Below, in pieces: positions 8,697-18,346 of a stretch of DNA of 64,000 nt; position 1 is the first letter of the stretch, and each line of letters opens with the position of its first letter. The position numbers and the translations under genes are program-made. The notes beneath the pieces were generated by a model that had not been told where the DNA came from, did not search any database, and saw only the letters and a list, made by a program, of their open reading frames with translations. This DNA is from Acidobacteriota bacterium (lineage in GTDB: Bacteria; Acidobacteriota; Terriglobia; Acidiferrales; UBA7541): NCBI GenBank assembly GCA_013289695.1, contig JABCZK010000003.1:124001-188000 (forward strand), written 5' to 3'.

Positions 8697-11120
8697 ATGA
8701 CCGCGTTATTTCAAGACGTTCGCTACAGTCTGCGCATGATGGCGAAAAATCCCGGCTTCACATTTTTTGTGGTCGCCGTGCTGGCGTTGGGAATCGCGGC
8801 GAATAGCGCAATCTTTAGCATTGCAGACGCGGTGCTGGTGCGCCCGCTTCCCTACCGCCAGGCAGATCGCCTGGTGATGGTCTGGGAGGACGCTTCATCC
8901 TACGGGTTTCCGCGCGACACGCCGGCGCCGGGAAATTTTGCCGATTGGAAAGCGCGCAACCAGGTGTTTGAAGATATGGCCGCATCGGCTTTCCGTGGTT
9001 CATTCAACCTCACGGGCGACGGCAATCCCGAAGAGATTCCGGGCGATCTCGTAACTGCAAATCTTTTTTCCGTACTTGGCGCTCGTCCGGCTCTCGGCCG
9101 CGGCTTCATCGCCTCCGACGATGTGCCGGGAGCGCCGCGCGTGGTGATTTTGAGTCAAGGGCTCTTCCTGCGCAGGTTTGGCGGCGATCCCCAGATCATC
9201 GGCAAGCAACTGTGGCTCAATTACGAAAAATACGATGTGGTCGGCGTGATGCCGCGGGGTTTCCAGTTCCCGGACCGCGATCCCCAGCTTTGGGCGCCGG
9301 TACAATTTACGACAGCACAATTGGCGAACCACGGGAATCATCATCTCCAGGTCGTTGCACGTCTGAAGCCCGGCGTGTCGCTCAAAGTCGCGAATGCGGA
9401 CATGGCTGCAATCGCGAAGCAGTTGGAGCAAGAGCATCCCTCCGAGAACGCCAAAGTCGGCGCGTATGCCGTCCCGTTGCGCGAAGAACTTACGGGGAAG
9501 ACGCGTCCGGCGCTGCTCGTCCTGCAGGGAGCTGTTTGCTTCGTGCTGCTCATCGCCTGCGCCAACGTGGCCAACATGCTGCTGGCGCGCGCTTCCGGCA
9601 GGCGGCGCGAAATTGCCATGCGGCTGACGCTCGGCGCGAACCGGTGGCGCGTTGCGCGGCAACTATTGACTGAGAGCCTATTGCTCGCCGCGCTTGCCGG
9701 AGCGGCCGGACTGCTCCTGTCGACGTTCGCAACGCAGTTGCTCGTGAGCCTGATTCCCGAAGGTATCGCGCCCATGAACGGATCCGGCGTGAATAGCCAT
9801 GTTCTGGTTGTCACGCTGATAATTTCCGTCGCCGCCGGAATTCTTTTTGGCATCCTTCCGGCGCTCCGGGTGTCACGACTCGATCTCGTCACATCTCTGA
9901 ATCAGGGTGGACGCAGCGGCATCGGAACGGGCCGCCGCTTGCGCGACGCGCTGGTGGTCTCCGAAGTGGCGCTCGCGATAGTGCTGTTGGCGGGCGCAGC
10001 GCTGATGTTGCGCAGCTTCGAAAAACTGTTGCATCTCGATCCCGGTTTCCGCGCCGATCATCTTCTGGTGGTCCGTACGCCGTTGCCGCGGCAGAAATAC
10101 CAAGCGTTTGCGCTGCGGGCCGCTTTCTATAGCGACGTCCTCGCGCGCGTCGCGCGCTTGCCGGCGGTCACCGCGGCTGGCTACACCACCTGGGTTCCGC
10201 TCACCAATTACGGAGGTGCCACGGGCATCACCGTCGAAGGAAGGCCGCGACCTGCGCCGGGTCAAATACCGATTCCCAATTGCCGCATCATCAGCGACGA
10301 CTACATTCGCGCGCTCGGCATGAAGCTGGTTGACGGGCGCGCACTCGACCAGCGCGACGGCACCGCGGCTCCACCCGTGGCGCTCATCAATCAGACGATG
10401 GCTCGAAATTTGTGGCCGGGAGAAAACGCCGTCGGCAGGCGCTTCAAGCAGGGAGGCTTCGAGGAGGCTTCGCCGTGGATCACCATCGTGGGAATCGTTG
10501 GCGACGTTCACCAGGCAGGCCTCGATTCACCAGCCCGGCCAGAGATGTACTTGCCGTACCTGCAGCAGGACTTCGGATTTGAACCCGAGTATCTCGTCGT
10601 GCGCACGCCCGGTGATCCGATGCTCATAGCAGACGCGGTCCGCCGGCAGGTTTGGGCCGTTGATAAGGAGCAGCCGGTGGCGGGCGCGATGCCGCTGGAA
10701 GAGTTGGTGGACGATACGCTTGCTCCGCGAAAGACGCAAGCGGGCTTGCTGGGCGGTTTTGCCGTACTAGCGTTGCTGCTTGCCGCGCTGGGGATTTATG
10801 CGGTGTTGTCTTTCACCGTCACCCAACGCACTCAGGAATTCGGCGTGCGCATGGCTCTGGGAGCGCAACCCGACGATGTATTGCATATGGTGTTGTCGCA
10901 GGGTGTCCGGCTTTTTACTTTGGGAGCCAGCATCGGGTTGGCGGCAGCGTTCGCTCTTTCGCGCACGCTCGAGCATTTGCTCTATGGCGTGAGCGCAACC
11001 GATCCGATCTCGTTTGGCCTGGTCACTCTGCTTTTGGCTGGCGTCACGCTGCTGGCCTGCTATTTCCCGGCGCGCCGCGCGATGCGCGTGGATCCGATGA
11101 TCGCGCTGCGGTACGAATAA
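8697..11120 (+). CDS. ADOP-type ABC transporter permease
   Basis: This 807-residue duplicated FtsX permease starts MTALFQDVRYSLRMMAKNPG and ends [17 protein letters not shown]. The first helix is near residues 21-44, the central FtsX domain is around 275-400, a helix follows near 420-440, and the C-terminal FtsX domain has three helices. A purine-rich GAAGAAGAG precedes the ATG. It follows the ATPase by 34 bp, the tightest ATPase-permease coupling in the window, which makes it the best candidate for the direct partner. That pairing is inferred from position. Confidence 0.95.
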   Translation: MTALFQDVRYSLRMMAKNPGFTFFVVAVLALGIAANSAIFSIADAVLVRPLPYRQADRLVMVWEDASSYGFPRDTPAPGNFADWKARNQVFEDMAASAFRGSFNLTGDGNPEEIPGDLVTANLFSVLGARPALGRGFIASDDVPGAPRVVILSQGLFLRRFGGDPQIIGKQLWLNYEKYDVVGVMPRGFQFPDRDPQLWAPVQFTTAQLANHGNHHLQVVARLKPGVSLKVANADMAAIAKQLEQEHPSENAKVGAYAVPLREELTGKTRPALLVLQGAVCFVLLIACANVANMLLARASGRRREIAMRLTLGANRWRVARQLLTESLLLAALAGAAGLLLSTFATQLLVSLIPEGIAPMNGSGVNSHVLVVTLIISVAAGILFGILPALRVSRLDLVTSLNQGGRSGIGTGRRLRDALVVSEVALAIVLLAGAALMLRSFEKLLHLDPGFRADHLLVVRTPLPRQKYQAFALRAAFYSDVLARVARLPAVTAAGYTTWVPLTNYGGATGITVEGRPRPAPGQIPIPNCRIISDDYIRALGMKLVDGRALDQRDGTAAPPVALINQTMARNLWPGENAVGRRFKQGGFEEASPWITIVGIVGDVHQAGLDSPARPEMYLPYLQQDFGFEPEYLVVRTPGDPMLIADAVRRQVWAVDKEQPVAGAMPLEELVDDTLAPRKTQAGLLGGFAVLALLLAALGIYAVLSFTVTQRTQEFGVRMALGAQPDDVLHMVLSQGVRLFTLGASIGLAAAFALSRTLEHLLYGVSATDPISFGLVTLLLAGVTLLACYFPARRAMRVDPMIALRYE

Positions 11121-11252
11121 GCGCTGCGGATGAAAATTGCGAGCGGGCGAAAACATGCCCGGCGCACGGAGTGGATTGGCCCGAGAGGTGGACATCAAGT
11201 GACGACGCAGTAAGATAGGCTGTCACTTGAGCGCTTCTTGGGGGCGAAAATT

Positions 11253-13712
11253 ATGGACACACTTTGGCAGGATTTGCGTTATGGCGCGCGCATGCTGCGG
11301 CGAAACCCGGGTTTCGCGGCGGTCGCCATTTTGACTCTGGCGATCGGGATTGGCGCGAACATCGTGATTTTCAGCGTCGTGAACGGAATTTTGCTTAAAC
11401 CTCTGCCGTTTCCGGATTCCCGCCGCGTCGTCACTCTTTGGGAGACCGACGCGAACCGCAACATCACGCGCGGCACGGCCTCGGCTGCCGAATTTCTGGA
11501 TTGGCGCGACATGAATCACGTTTTCGTGGAACTTTCCGCCTCTCGCGCCCTGTCCTTCGCGATTACAGGCAGCGGCGAACCCGAAAGGGTGTGGGGCTCA
11601 CAAGTATCCGGGAATTTTTTTCGCATGCTGCGCGTCACTCCAGTGATCGGCCGGGATTTTACGCCCGACGATGAACAGGCCGGTCATGAACAGGTCGTCC
11701 TCTTGGGTTACGGCTTGTGGCAACGCCGCTACGGCGGCGATTCCGGAATTCTGGGCCAGACGATTCTGCTCGATGAAAAGCCTTTCACGGTCATCGGAGT
11801 CTTGCCGCGAAGCTTTTCTCTTTATGGCACACTTCCGGATTTCGAGCTGTGGAAGCCGTTTGCATTTAGTCGCACCCAACTCGATCGCGAGGATCACGAA
11901 CTCGTAATTTTCGCGCGGCTCAAAGATGGCGTGCCCATTTCCCAGGCGAACGCCGAAATGATAACCATTCAGGAGCAACTCAAAAAACAGTATCCTGCCT
12001 TCGACCAGAAGAACGGAATCCGCGTGGTTGGCTTCCACGACGAGCTGGTCAGCACGCTGCGCCCGGGCTTGCTGCTTCTCCTGGCAGCCGTCGCGTTTGT
12101 TCTGCTGATCGCTTGCGCCAATGTCGCGAACCTGATGCTTGCGCGCGCCGCCGTCCGCGAACGCGAGATCGCACTGCGAGTTTCTTTGGGTGCGGGCAGG
12201 CGGCGAATTTTCCGGCAACTCCTGACGGAAAGCGCGCTGCTCTCTCTTGTCGGTGCGGCAATCGGTATTTTGTTCGCCTACGGCGGCATCCACATCCTGC
12301 GCGACGCCGTCATTTCCGGACAAGGCTCGCGAATTCCTCACCCGGAATGGATCGCCATTGATGCCACCGTACTGGGTTTCACGATCCTGGTTTCCCTGGC
12401 CACTGGAATACTTTTTGGTTTCGCCCCGGCGATTCAGATTTCGCGGTCTGCATTGTTCGAATCGCTGAAGGAAGGAAGCCGCGGTTCCACGGCGGGACGT
12501 CACAACCAGCTGGCGCGTTCCGTGCTGGTGGTTTCCGAAGTCGCTTTTTCGCTGATGCTGCTGGTGGGAGCGGGCCTGCTGGTTCGCAGCTTTGCGCTGA
12601 TGTTGGCCGAGCCCCTGGGATTCCAGCCAGAAAATTTGTTGACGGGCCAGATGCTTCTACCCGAATCACACTATGCCGATGGCCAGCACATCGCGAATTT
12701 CTATCAGGCCGTGGTCGAACGCGTGAATGCGATTCCCGGCGTGACCTCCGCAAGCGCCGCGAATTTCTTGCCATTGACCCGCTGGAATGGGTTCTGTGAT
12801 TTCGATATCGCCGGCCGTGCAACTCCGCCCTCGGGTGAACATTTCACGGGTCTATACCGCGTCGCGGACTGGCGCTATTTGCAGACAATGGGCGTCCCGG
12901 TGAAGGAGGGGCGTGACTTCAACGCTGCCGACGGGCCGGATTCTCAGGGCGTCGTGCTCGTCAACGAAACCCTCGCGCACCGCTATTGGCCCGACGCGGA
13001 CCCCGTCGGCCAGCAGATCCGTTTGCTCTTTCCCGCGACCAGGACTCCATGGCAACCCATCCCGCACCAGGGCTGGCTCACCATCGTGGGAGTCGTCGGC
13101 GACGTCAGGGATTGGGCGTGGTCCGAACCCAAGTCGGGTCAGCTTTATCTGCCGGAGACGCAGAATCCTTCGCGGCTCATGAGTCTGGTGGTGCGCTCCG
13201 GCGGCGATCGCGCGCAATTGACCGCCGCGGTTCGCCGCGCCATCGAAAGCGTTGATCCCGATCAGCCCATGACGGATGTGAAGACGATGGAAGAATATCT
13301 CGCGGTGGCTTTCTCCCAGCGCCGCCTGAATATGTCGCTGCTGGCATTTTTCGCGGTGGTCGCGGCGCTGCTCGCCGCCATCGGGATTTATGGCGTGATG
13401 GGCTACGCCGTCACGCAGCGCTCCCACGAAATCGGCATTCGCATGGCCCTGGGCGCCGAACCTGACGACGTGTTGCGCATGATCGTCGGCGACGGCATGA
13501 AACTCGCGTTGCTGGGCCTGGTGATAGGGATCACCGCTTCGCTCGTGTTGATGAAATATCTCGAGAGCCAGCTCTACGGCGTCAAGGCCCGCGATCCGCT
13601 CACCTTCATCGGTGTAGCCGCAGGCCTCGCGCTCGTCGCGCTGGCCGCCTGTTATTTTCCAGCGCGGCGCGCCACGAAAGTCGATCCGTTGGTGGCGCTG
13701 CGCTATGAATGA
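11253..13712 (+). CDS. ADOP-type ABC transporter permease
   Basis: This 819-residue ADOP begins MDTLWQDLRYGARMLRRNPG and ends PARRATKVDPLVALRYE. A TTG start 15 bp upstream is possible, but the ATG at 11253 has GGGGG 8 bp before it and matches the N-termini of its paralogues. The layout is the usual duplicated helix, periplasmic core and FtsX domain. It ends only 9 bp before the sigma-54 regulator, so permease and regulator are very probably on one transcript. Confidence 0.94.
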   Translation: MDTLWQDLRYGARMLRRNPGFAAVAILTLAIGIGANIVIFSVVNGILLKPLPFPDSRRVVTLWETDANRNITRGTASAAEFLDWRDMNHVFVELSASRALSFAITGSGEPERVWGSQVSGNFFRMLRVTPVIGRDFTPDDEQAGHEQVVLLGYGLWQRRYGGDSGILGQTILLDEKPFTVIGVLPRSFSLYGTLPDFELWKPFAFSRTQLDREDHELVIFARLKDGVPISQANAEMITIQEQLKKQYPAFDQKNGIRVVGFHDELVSTLRPGLLLLLAAVAFVLLIACANVANLMLARAAVREREIALRVSLGAGRRRIFRQLLTESALLSLVGAAIGILFAYGGIHILRDAVISGQGSRIPHPEWIAIDATVLGFTILVSLATGILFGFAPAIQISRSALFESLKEGSRGSTAGRHNQLARSVLVVSEVAFSLMLLVGAGLLVRSFALMLAEPLGFQPENLLTGQMLLPESHYADGQHIANFYQAVVERVNAIPGVTSASAANFLPLTRWNGFCDFDIAGRATPPSGEHFTGLYRVADWRYLQTMGVPVKEGRDFNAADGPDSQGVVLVNETLAHRYWPDADPVGQQIRLLFPATRTPWQPIPHQGWLTIVGVVGDVRDWAWSEPKSGQLYLPETQNPSRLMSLVVRSGGDRAQLTAAVRRAIESVDPDQPMTDVKTMEEYLAVAFSQRRLNMSLLAFFAVVAALLAAIGIYGVMGYAVTQRSHEIGIRMALGAEPDDVLRMIVGDGMKLALLGLVIGITASLVLMKYLESQLYGVKARDPLTFIGVAAGLALVALAACYFPARRATKVDPLVALRYE

Positions 13713-13721
13713 GGAAACCAA

Positions 13722-15161
13722 ATGACCTATGCATCCGATATTTCAACGAACGAGACCGGCGGTAAAATCCAGGGAGAATCCTTTCGCGCCATGATGCCAG
13801 CCAACGCACCACGAACCCGAATCCTCGTAGCCGACGATCAGCCGGATATTCGCGAGGCCTTGCGCCTGCTTTTGAAAGGCGAAAAATTTGAGACGGAGAC
13901 AGTCGCTTCGCCGGCCGCGGTGATGTCCGCTCTCGAGGCGCGCGAGTTCGACGCGCTTCTGATGGATTTGAACTACGCGCGCGACACGACCTCCGGCCAG
14001 GAAGGACTGGATCTGCTTTCGAATATTCGCGCCAAGGACAGCACGCTGCCCATCATCGTCATGACCGCCTGGGGCAGCCTGGAACTAGCCGTGGAAGCCA
14101 TGCGCCGCGGTGCGAAAGATTTCGTACAGAAGCCGTGGGAAAACGCGCGATTGCTGGCCATCTTGAAAACTCAGATCGAGCTATCGCAAGCGTTGCGCAA
14201 AGGCCAGCGCCTCGAAGCGGAAAACCGGCTGTTGCGCGCGGATGGCCGTCCGGTCATGATCGCCGAATCCGCGTCCATGCGTCCGGTGATGGACCTGATC
14301 GCGCGCGTGGGCCCGTCGGATGCCAACGTTTTGATCACGGGCGAGCATGGCAGCGGCAAGGAGGTTGTGGCGCGAACTCTCTACGCGCTATCTTCGCGCT
14401 CGGGCCGGCCGCTGGTCACCGTGAACGCCGGCGGATTGCCCGAAGGCGTTTTCGAAAGCGAATTGTTCGGCCACGTGAAGGGCGCGTTCACCGATGCAAA
14501 GGCGGATCGCGTGGGCCGCTTCGAACTGGCCGACGGCGGCACGCTGTTCCTTGATGAAATCGCCAACGTGCCCATGAATCTGCAGGCCAAGCTGCTGCGC
14601 GCGCTGGAAACGGGTGAATTGGAACGCGTGGGTTCTTCCACCACGCGCCGCGTGGACGTGCGCATTATTTCGGCGACGAACGCGGACGTGCAAACTGAAG
14701 TAACTGGCGGACGATTCCGCGAGGACTTGCTGTTTCGCTTGAACACCATCGAAATCCACCTGCCGCCGTTGCGCGAGCGCAAGGAAGACATTCCGCTGCT
14801 GGCGCATCATTTCTTGCGGCAATCGGCGCAGCGTTACCGCAAACACTTGGAAGGATTCGAGCCGGTGGCATTGCAGATCCTGCTGGATCATCCCTGGCCC
14901 GGAAATATTCGGGAACTCGACCATTCCGTCGAGCGCGCCGTGCTGATGGCCGAAGGTGCAGCCGTCCGCGCCAGCGATCTGGGCTTGCGTCCCGCGCGCG
15001 AGGCCTCTCTGCGGCTGGACGAAATGAGCATCGAAGACGTCGAGCGCGTGCTGATCCAGAAAGCGCTGGCGCGTTTTGGCGGCAACGTCAGTCACGCCAG
15101 CAAGGCGTTGGGCTTGAGCCGCAGCGCGCTCTACCGCCGCCTGCAGAAATATAGCCTTTGA
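13722..15161 (+). CDS. NtrC-type sigma-54-dependent response regulator
   Basis: This 479-residue protein has a receiver, an AAA+ domain and a Fis-type helix-turn-helix. The receiver (about 32-155) has D38/D39, phospho-acceptor D82 in LMDLNYARDTTSG, T115 and K137. The AAA+ domain has Walker A GEHGSGKE (207-214) and Walker B TLFLDE (D277/E278). The sigma-54 contact loop reads GAFTDA (253-258) instead of GAFTGA. The C-terminus (about 435-479) is a Fis-like HTH ending SRSALYRRLQKYSL. GAGGAAA precedes the ATG. It would activate sigma-54 promoters when phosphorylated. Its stop overlaps the start of the kinase at 15158, which points to the cognate pair. Confidence 0.95.
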   Translation: MTYASDISTNETGGKIQGESFRAMMPANAPRTRILVADDQPDIREALRLLLKGEKFETETVASPAAVMSALEAREFDALLMDLNYARDTTSGQEGLDLLSNIRAKDSTLPIIVMTAWGSLELAVEAMRRGAKDFVQKPWENARLLAILKTQIELSQALRKGQRLEAENRLLRADGRPVMIAESASMRPVMDLIARVGPSDANVLITGEHGSGKEVVARTLYALSSRSGRPLVTVNAGGLPEGVFESELFGHVKGAFTDAKADRVGRFELADGGTLFLDEIANVPMNLQAKLLRALETGELERVGSSTTRRVDVRIISATNADVQTEVTGGRFREDLLFRLNTIEIHLPPLRERKEDIPLLAHHFLRQSAQRYRKHLEGFEPVALQILLDHPWPGNIRELDHSVERAVLMAEGAAVRASDLGLRPAREASLRLDEMSIEDVERVLIQKALARFGGNVSHASKALGLSRSALYRRLQKYSL

Positions 15162-16477
15162 CTCCTCTGCTCTATGAACGCCGAATTTTGCTGCTGGCCC
15201 TGGCCGCGGGGCTGGGAGGCACGGCGGTAGCTCTGATTCTTCTGTGGACGGGGAGTTTTACGTCCAAGCTGCAGTGGACTCTCACGGTGGCAATGGTAAT
15301 CGCCTGGCTCAGCTTTGCGTTTTCGGCGCAAAGCCGCGTCATGTTCCCCTTGCGCACGCTTTCGAACCTGCTGGCCGCGTTGCGTGAAGGAGACTTTTCC
15401 ATCCGCGCGCGGGGTGCGAACCGTGAGGATGTGCTCGGCGAGGTTTTGTGGGAAGTGAACGCGCTGGGTGAAACGCTGCGCAAGCAAAGGCTTGGCGCGC
15501 TGGAAGCCACCGCACTGCTGCGCAAAGTGATGGAGGAAATTGACGTCGCCGTGTTTGCCTTCGATGGCGCAGGCTGTCTGCGCCTGGTGAATCGCGCGGG
15601 TGAGCGCATTCTCAGCCAGCCGGAGGATCGCATCCTCGGACACACGGCGATCGAGTTGGGTCTTTCGGAATGCCTCGAGGGCGAAACGCCGCGCATCGCG
15701 CAAATCGCTTTCCCCGGAAAATCAGGGCGCTGGGAAATTCATCGCGGAAGTTTTCGCGAAGCCGGCCTGCCGCACCAGCTGCTGGTTATCACGGATTTAA
15801 GCCGCGCCTTGCGTGACGAAGAGCGCCAGGCCTGGCAGCGCCTGATCCGTGTTCTCGGCCACGAACTGAATAACTCTCTTGCGCCGATCAAATCGGTCGC
15901 GGAAAATTTGGGCAGCATGCTCGGCCGCGAGGATCGCGCGCCGGATTGGCAGGAAGATATGCGCAGCGGCCTCAACGTGATCGCAGCGCGCACCGACGGT
16001 CTCGCGCGCTTCATGAACGCCTACGCAAGGCTTGCCAAGCTCCCGCCGCCGGTTTTTCAGCCGATGAACGTCGGCGTCTGGGTGCGCCGCGTCGTCGGTC
16101 TGGAGCCGCGTCTCCCCGTGCAGCTGCAGGCCGGCCCCGACACCGAAATTCAAGCCGATCCCGATCAGCTCGAGCAACTACTGATCAATCTGCTACACAA
16201 CGCGGTGGACGCTGCGCTGGAAACCGGCGGCGGCGTGCGCGTCGGCTGGGAACGCCAGAACGGCAGCATCGAAGTGTGGGTTCAGGACGACGGGCCGGGG
16301 ATTCCCAGCGCCGCGAATCTTTTCGTGCCATTTTTCACAACCAAGCAGGGCGGCTCGGGAATCGGTCTGGTTCTGAGCCGGCAGATCGCCGAAGCTCACG
16401 GCGGCTCGCTTACTCTTGAAAATCGCCCTACGCATCGCGGCTCGGAAGCTCGCCTCCGGCTCCCGCTCAATAATTAG
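15158..16477 (+). CDS. NtrY-like membrane sensor histidine kinase
   Basis: This 439-residue kinase has two N-terminal helices (about 9-30 and 38-56) with only a very short segment between them, so a large periplasmic sensor is absent. A HAMP-like linker and a PAS-like region (about 125-225) follow. The H-box is GHELNNSLAPI with H235; the catalytic domain has N-box LLHNAVDAA, DDGPGIP and GSGIGLVLS. The start is a TTG whose bases overlap the TGA stop of the regulator, and no later ATG gives a complete protein, so translational coupling is likely. The unusually short outside loop suggests it senses membrane or cytoplasmic signals; that is inference. Confidence 0.92.
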   Translation: MTPLLYERRILLLALAAGLGGTAVALILLWTGSFTSKLQWTLTVAMVIAWLSFAFSAQSRVMFPLRTLSNLLAALREGDFSIRARGANREDVLGEVLWEVNALGETLRKQRLGALEATALLRKVMEEIDVAVFAFDGAGCLRLVNRAGERILSQPEDRILGHTAIELGLSECLEGETPRIAQIAFPGKSGRWEIHRGSFREAGLPHQLLVITDLSRALRDEERQAWQRLIRVLGHELNNSLAPIKSVAENLGSMLGREDRAPDWQEDMRSGLNVIAARTDGLARFMNAYARLAKLPPPVFQPMNVGVWVRRVVGLEPRLPVQLQAGPDTEIQADPDQLEQLLINLLHNAVDAALETGGGVRVGWERQNGSIEVWVQDDGPGIPSAANLFVPFFTTKQGGSGIGLVLSRQIAEAHGGSLTLENRPTHRGSEARLRLPLNN

Positions 16478-16529
16478 AAGCTTGTTGCGTCGCTCATTCG
16501 CGCCCAAATTGACGGAACTTCACTCGCGC

Positions 16530-16566
16530 AAAAAAAACCGGCGGTTGGAGGCCATCCAACCGCCGG
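16530..16566 (-). terminator. Intrinsic terminator of the tonB operon
   Basis: A perfect 12-bp stem (16538-16549 with 16555-16566, arm CCGGCGGTTGGA) encloses a 5-nt loop. On the minus strand it is followed by a run of eight T residues (A-run at 16530-16537 on the plus strand). It lies just past the end of the minus-strand gene at 16588 and between convergent transcripts. Confidence 0.9.
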
Positions 16567-16587
16567 GCTCGGGGGGACAAAATTCGT

Positions 16588-18333
16588 TTACTGCTGCTGT
16601 TGCTGTTGCGGTTGTTGTGGATCCTTCTTCGCCAAGTCCGCTTTCGTCGGGTCCGCCGAGATGCCGGTTCCGGGCTTCTGATATCGCATCAGGAACGGCA
16701 TGAACGGCGTGACTTCGAACGGCATCTTTTCACGCGCCGAAAGCAGCGGGATCGGTTTCGCCTTCACCAGCTCGACGTGATCGCCCCAAGGGTCAAGCTT
16801 GATGCGCGCCCCTACTGGGAGAGCGGAGATCTGATCGATCTTCGTGGGATCCAGCGTCGGGCCGGCGCTCAACAGCGATGCGCTCAGAGACACGCGATTG
16901 CCGAGGTGCGGATTGATCAGCGCAGGCAAGTTCTTCGATTGCGCGTCCAGTTGTTTCAGGAAGAGTCCGGCGCTGGCCAGCTTGTCCTTGTAAGGAGAAT
17001 TCTTCAGCAGTTCCAGCGCCTTGTCGTTGGCCATCTGAATCTGCGCCGGGCTGTCCTTGAACGAAAAACGAGCCATCGCTTCCGTGGTGGTTACGTTGGT
17101 GGTGTCGTTGAATCCCCACTGATCGGTGGAAGGCTTGGTGACGATGATATCGGCCAACTCCTGCGCCAGCATCGTCGCCAGGCTCGCTTCATCAGGCAGC
17201 ACGTCCAGCAACCCGCGACTCAAAACGATGGTGTGCCCGATCGAAAACATTTCCAGAGTTCCGGTCAGCAGCACGCGGCAGTGAACTTCCGGTTGCACGT
17301 CCAGGTTGTTGGTGACTTCCAGGTTGTTCACCACCGTTTCCAGCACCTTGTCCACTTCTCCTGGAGGCGCGAGCAAGCCGATGCGCTGCAGGCGATCCAG
17401 CACATTGATTTCGGCAACATGTTGCCATTCACGCTGTGCCTCGATGGGTGATTTATCCTGCGACTGCGCGGCCTGGTCTTGAATCGTGGGCGATTCGATG
17501 GTCATCTCGCTGAATTCTTCCTGACGGCCCACGTTCTTCAGGTTGTAGCCCCACAAACGCGTCTGCGATTTGAAGCGAATGTCTCCGCCGAAGAAGTCGC
17601 GGAGATCGGATTCCTGGCTGTAGATGTATGCAGGTAGCCACAGTCCGGGCTGGACGTTCAAGCGCCAGCTGTCGAAATGCAAGTTGAAGGCATTGATGCC
17701 CGCGATCGGGGTGTAAACGCCGTTAAAGCGGACAATCGTGAAAGTCTGATCGTCAGCCCAGACGCGGCCCTTGAAACGGCCCTTGCCCGATTTCGGCAGC
17801 GGCGTGATGTCGAACACCACGCAGCGAACTTCGCCCAGGAATTCGCGCCGCACATAATCAAACTGATAGTGCTGGCGATCGAATCCGTTCGTATCAATAT
17901 AAATCATCTGCAGGAAACCTTCCGGCACGTACGAAGAAGTGAACAAGCCGCTCATATGCGAAAGAGGATTGAACGCATCAAGCTTTCCTTTTCGCGTGTG
18001 CAGCATCGAGTTGTCCACGATGCCTTTGGAGAGGTCGGCCTGGCCCAGAAAATAGTGGTCCTTCACCGGAATGGCGCCCATCTCCTTGTCGGTCTTCATG
18101 TCCTGAATATAGGTTTCGATCAACGGACTGAAACGCCGGATCGTCGCCACTTCATCGTGTTCGCGCGCGATCAAGTGGTCGATCGCTTGATCCACGGTCA
18201 CTACCGGAGCCGAAGTGTTCGCCCCTGCCTGTGGCTGGGTTTGATCAACAGTTTTTGTGGTTTGTGCGGATACTGACCCGGCCAGGAAACCGGCCAGCAT
18301 TATTGCCAAACCAATGTTCTTGCACGTGCGCAT
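16588..18333 (-). CDS. Secreted protein with a degenerate M48-like peptidase domain
   Basis: This is a 581-residue exported protein. The start at 18333 is chosen because AAGGGG lies 7 bp upstream; it gives a clean signal peptide, MRTCKNIGLAIMLAGFLAGSVSA. The N-terminal half (about 30-290) resembles an outer-membrane lipoprotein-sorting-like beta domain, an uncertain reading. The part around residues 350-440 follows the M48 pattern: IVLSRGLLDVLPDEASLATML and then QELAD at 391-395 where HExxH is expected. Both zinc histidines are replaced (Q391, D395), so proteolysis is unlikely. The C-terminus ends in a glutamine run. It lies 13 bp downstream of tonB in one operon, which suggests an envelope role. 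Confidence 0.8.
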   Translation of the reverse strand: MRTCKNIGLAIMLAGFLAGSVSAQTTKTVDQTQPQAGANTSAPVVTVDQAIDHLIAREHDEVATIRRFSPLIETYIQDMKTDKEMGAIPVKDHYFLGQADLSKGIVDNSMLHTRKGKLDAFNPLSHMSGLFTSSYVPEGFLQMIYIDTNGFDRQHYQFDYVRREFLGEVRCVVFDITPLPKSGKGRFKGRVWADDQTFTIVRFNGVYTPIAGINAFNLHFDSWRLNVQPGLWLPAYIYSQESDLRDFFGGDIRFKSQTRLWGYNLKNVGRQEEFSEMTIESPTIQDQAAQSQDKSPIEAQREWQHVAEINVLDRLQRIGLLAPPGEVDKVLETVVNNLEVTNNLDVQPEVHCRVLLTGTLEMFSIGHTIVLSRGLLDVLPDEASLATMLAQELADIIVTKPSTDQWGFNDTTNVTTTEAMARFSFKDSPAQIQMANDKALELLKNSPYKDKLASAGLFLKQLDAQSKNLPALINPHLGNRVSLSASLLSAGPTLDPTKIDQISALPVGARIKLDPWGDHVELVKAKPIPLLSAREKMPFEVTPFMPFLMRYQKPGTGISADPTKADLAKKDPQQPQQQQQQ

Positions 18334-18346
18334 CTCCATTCCCCTT

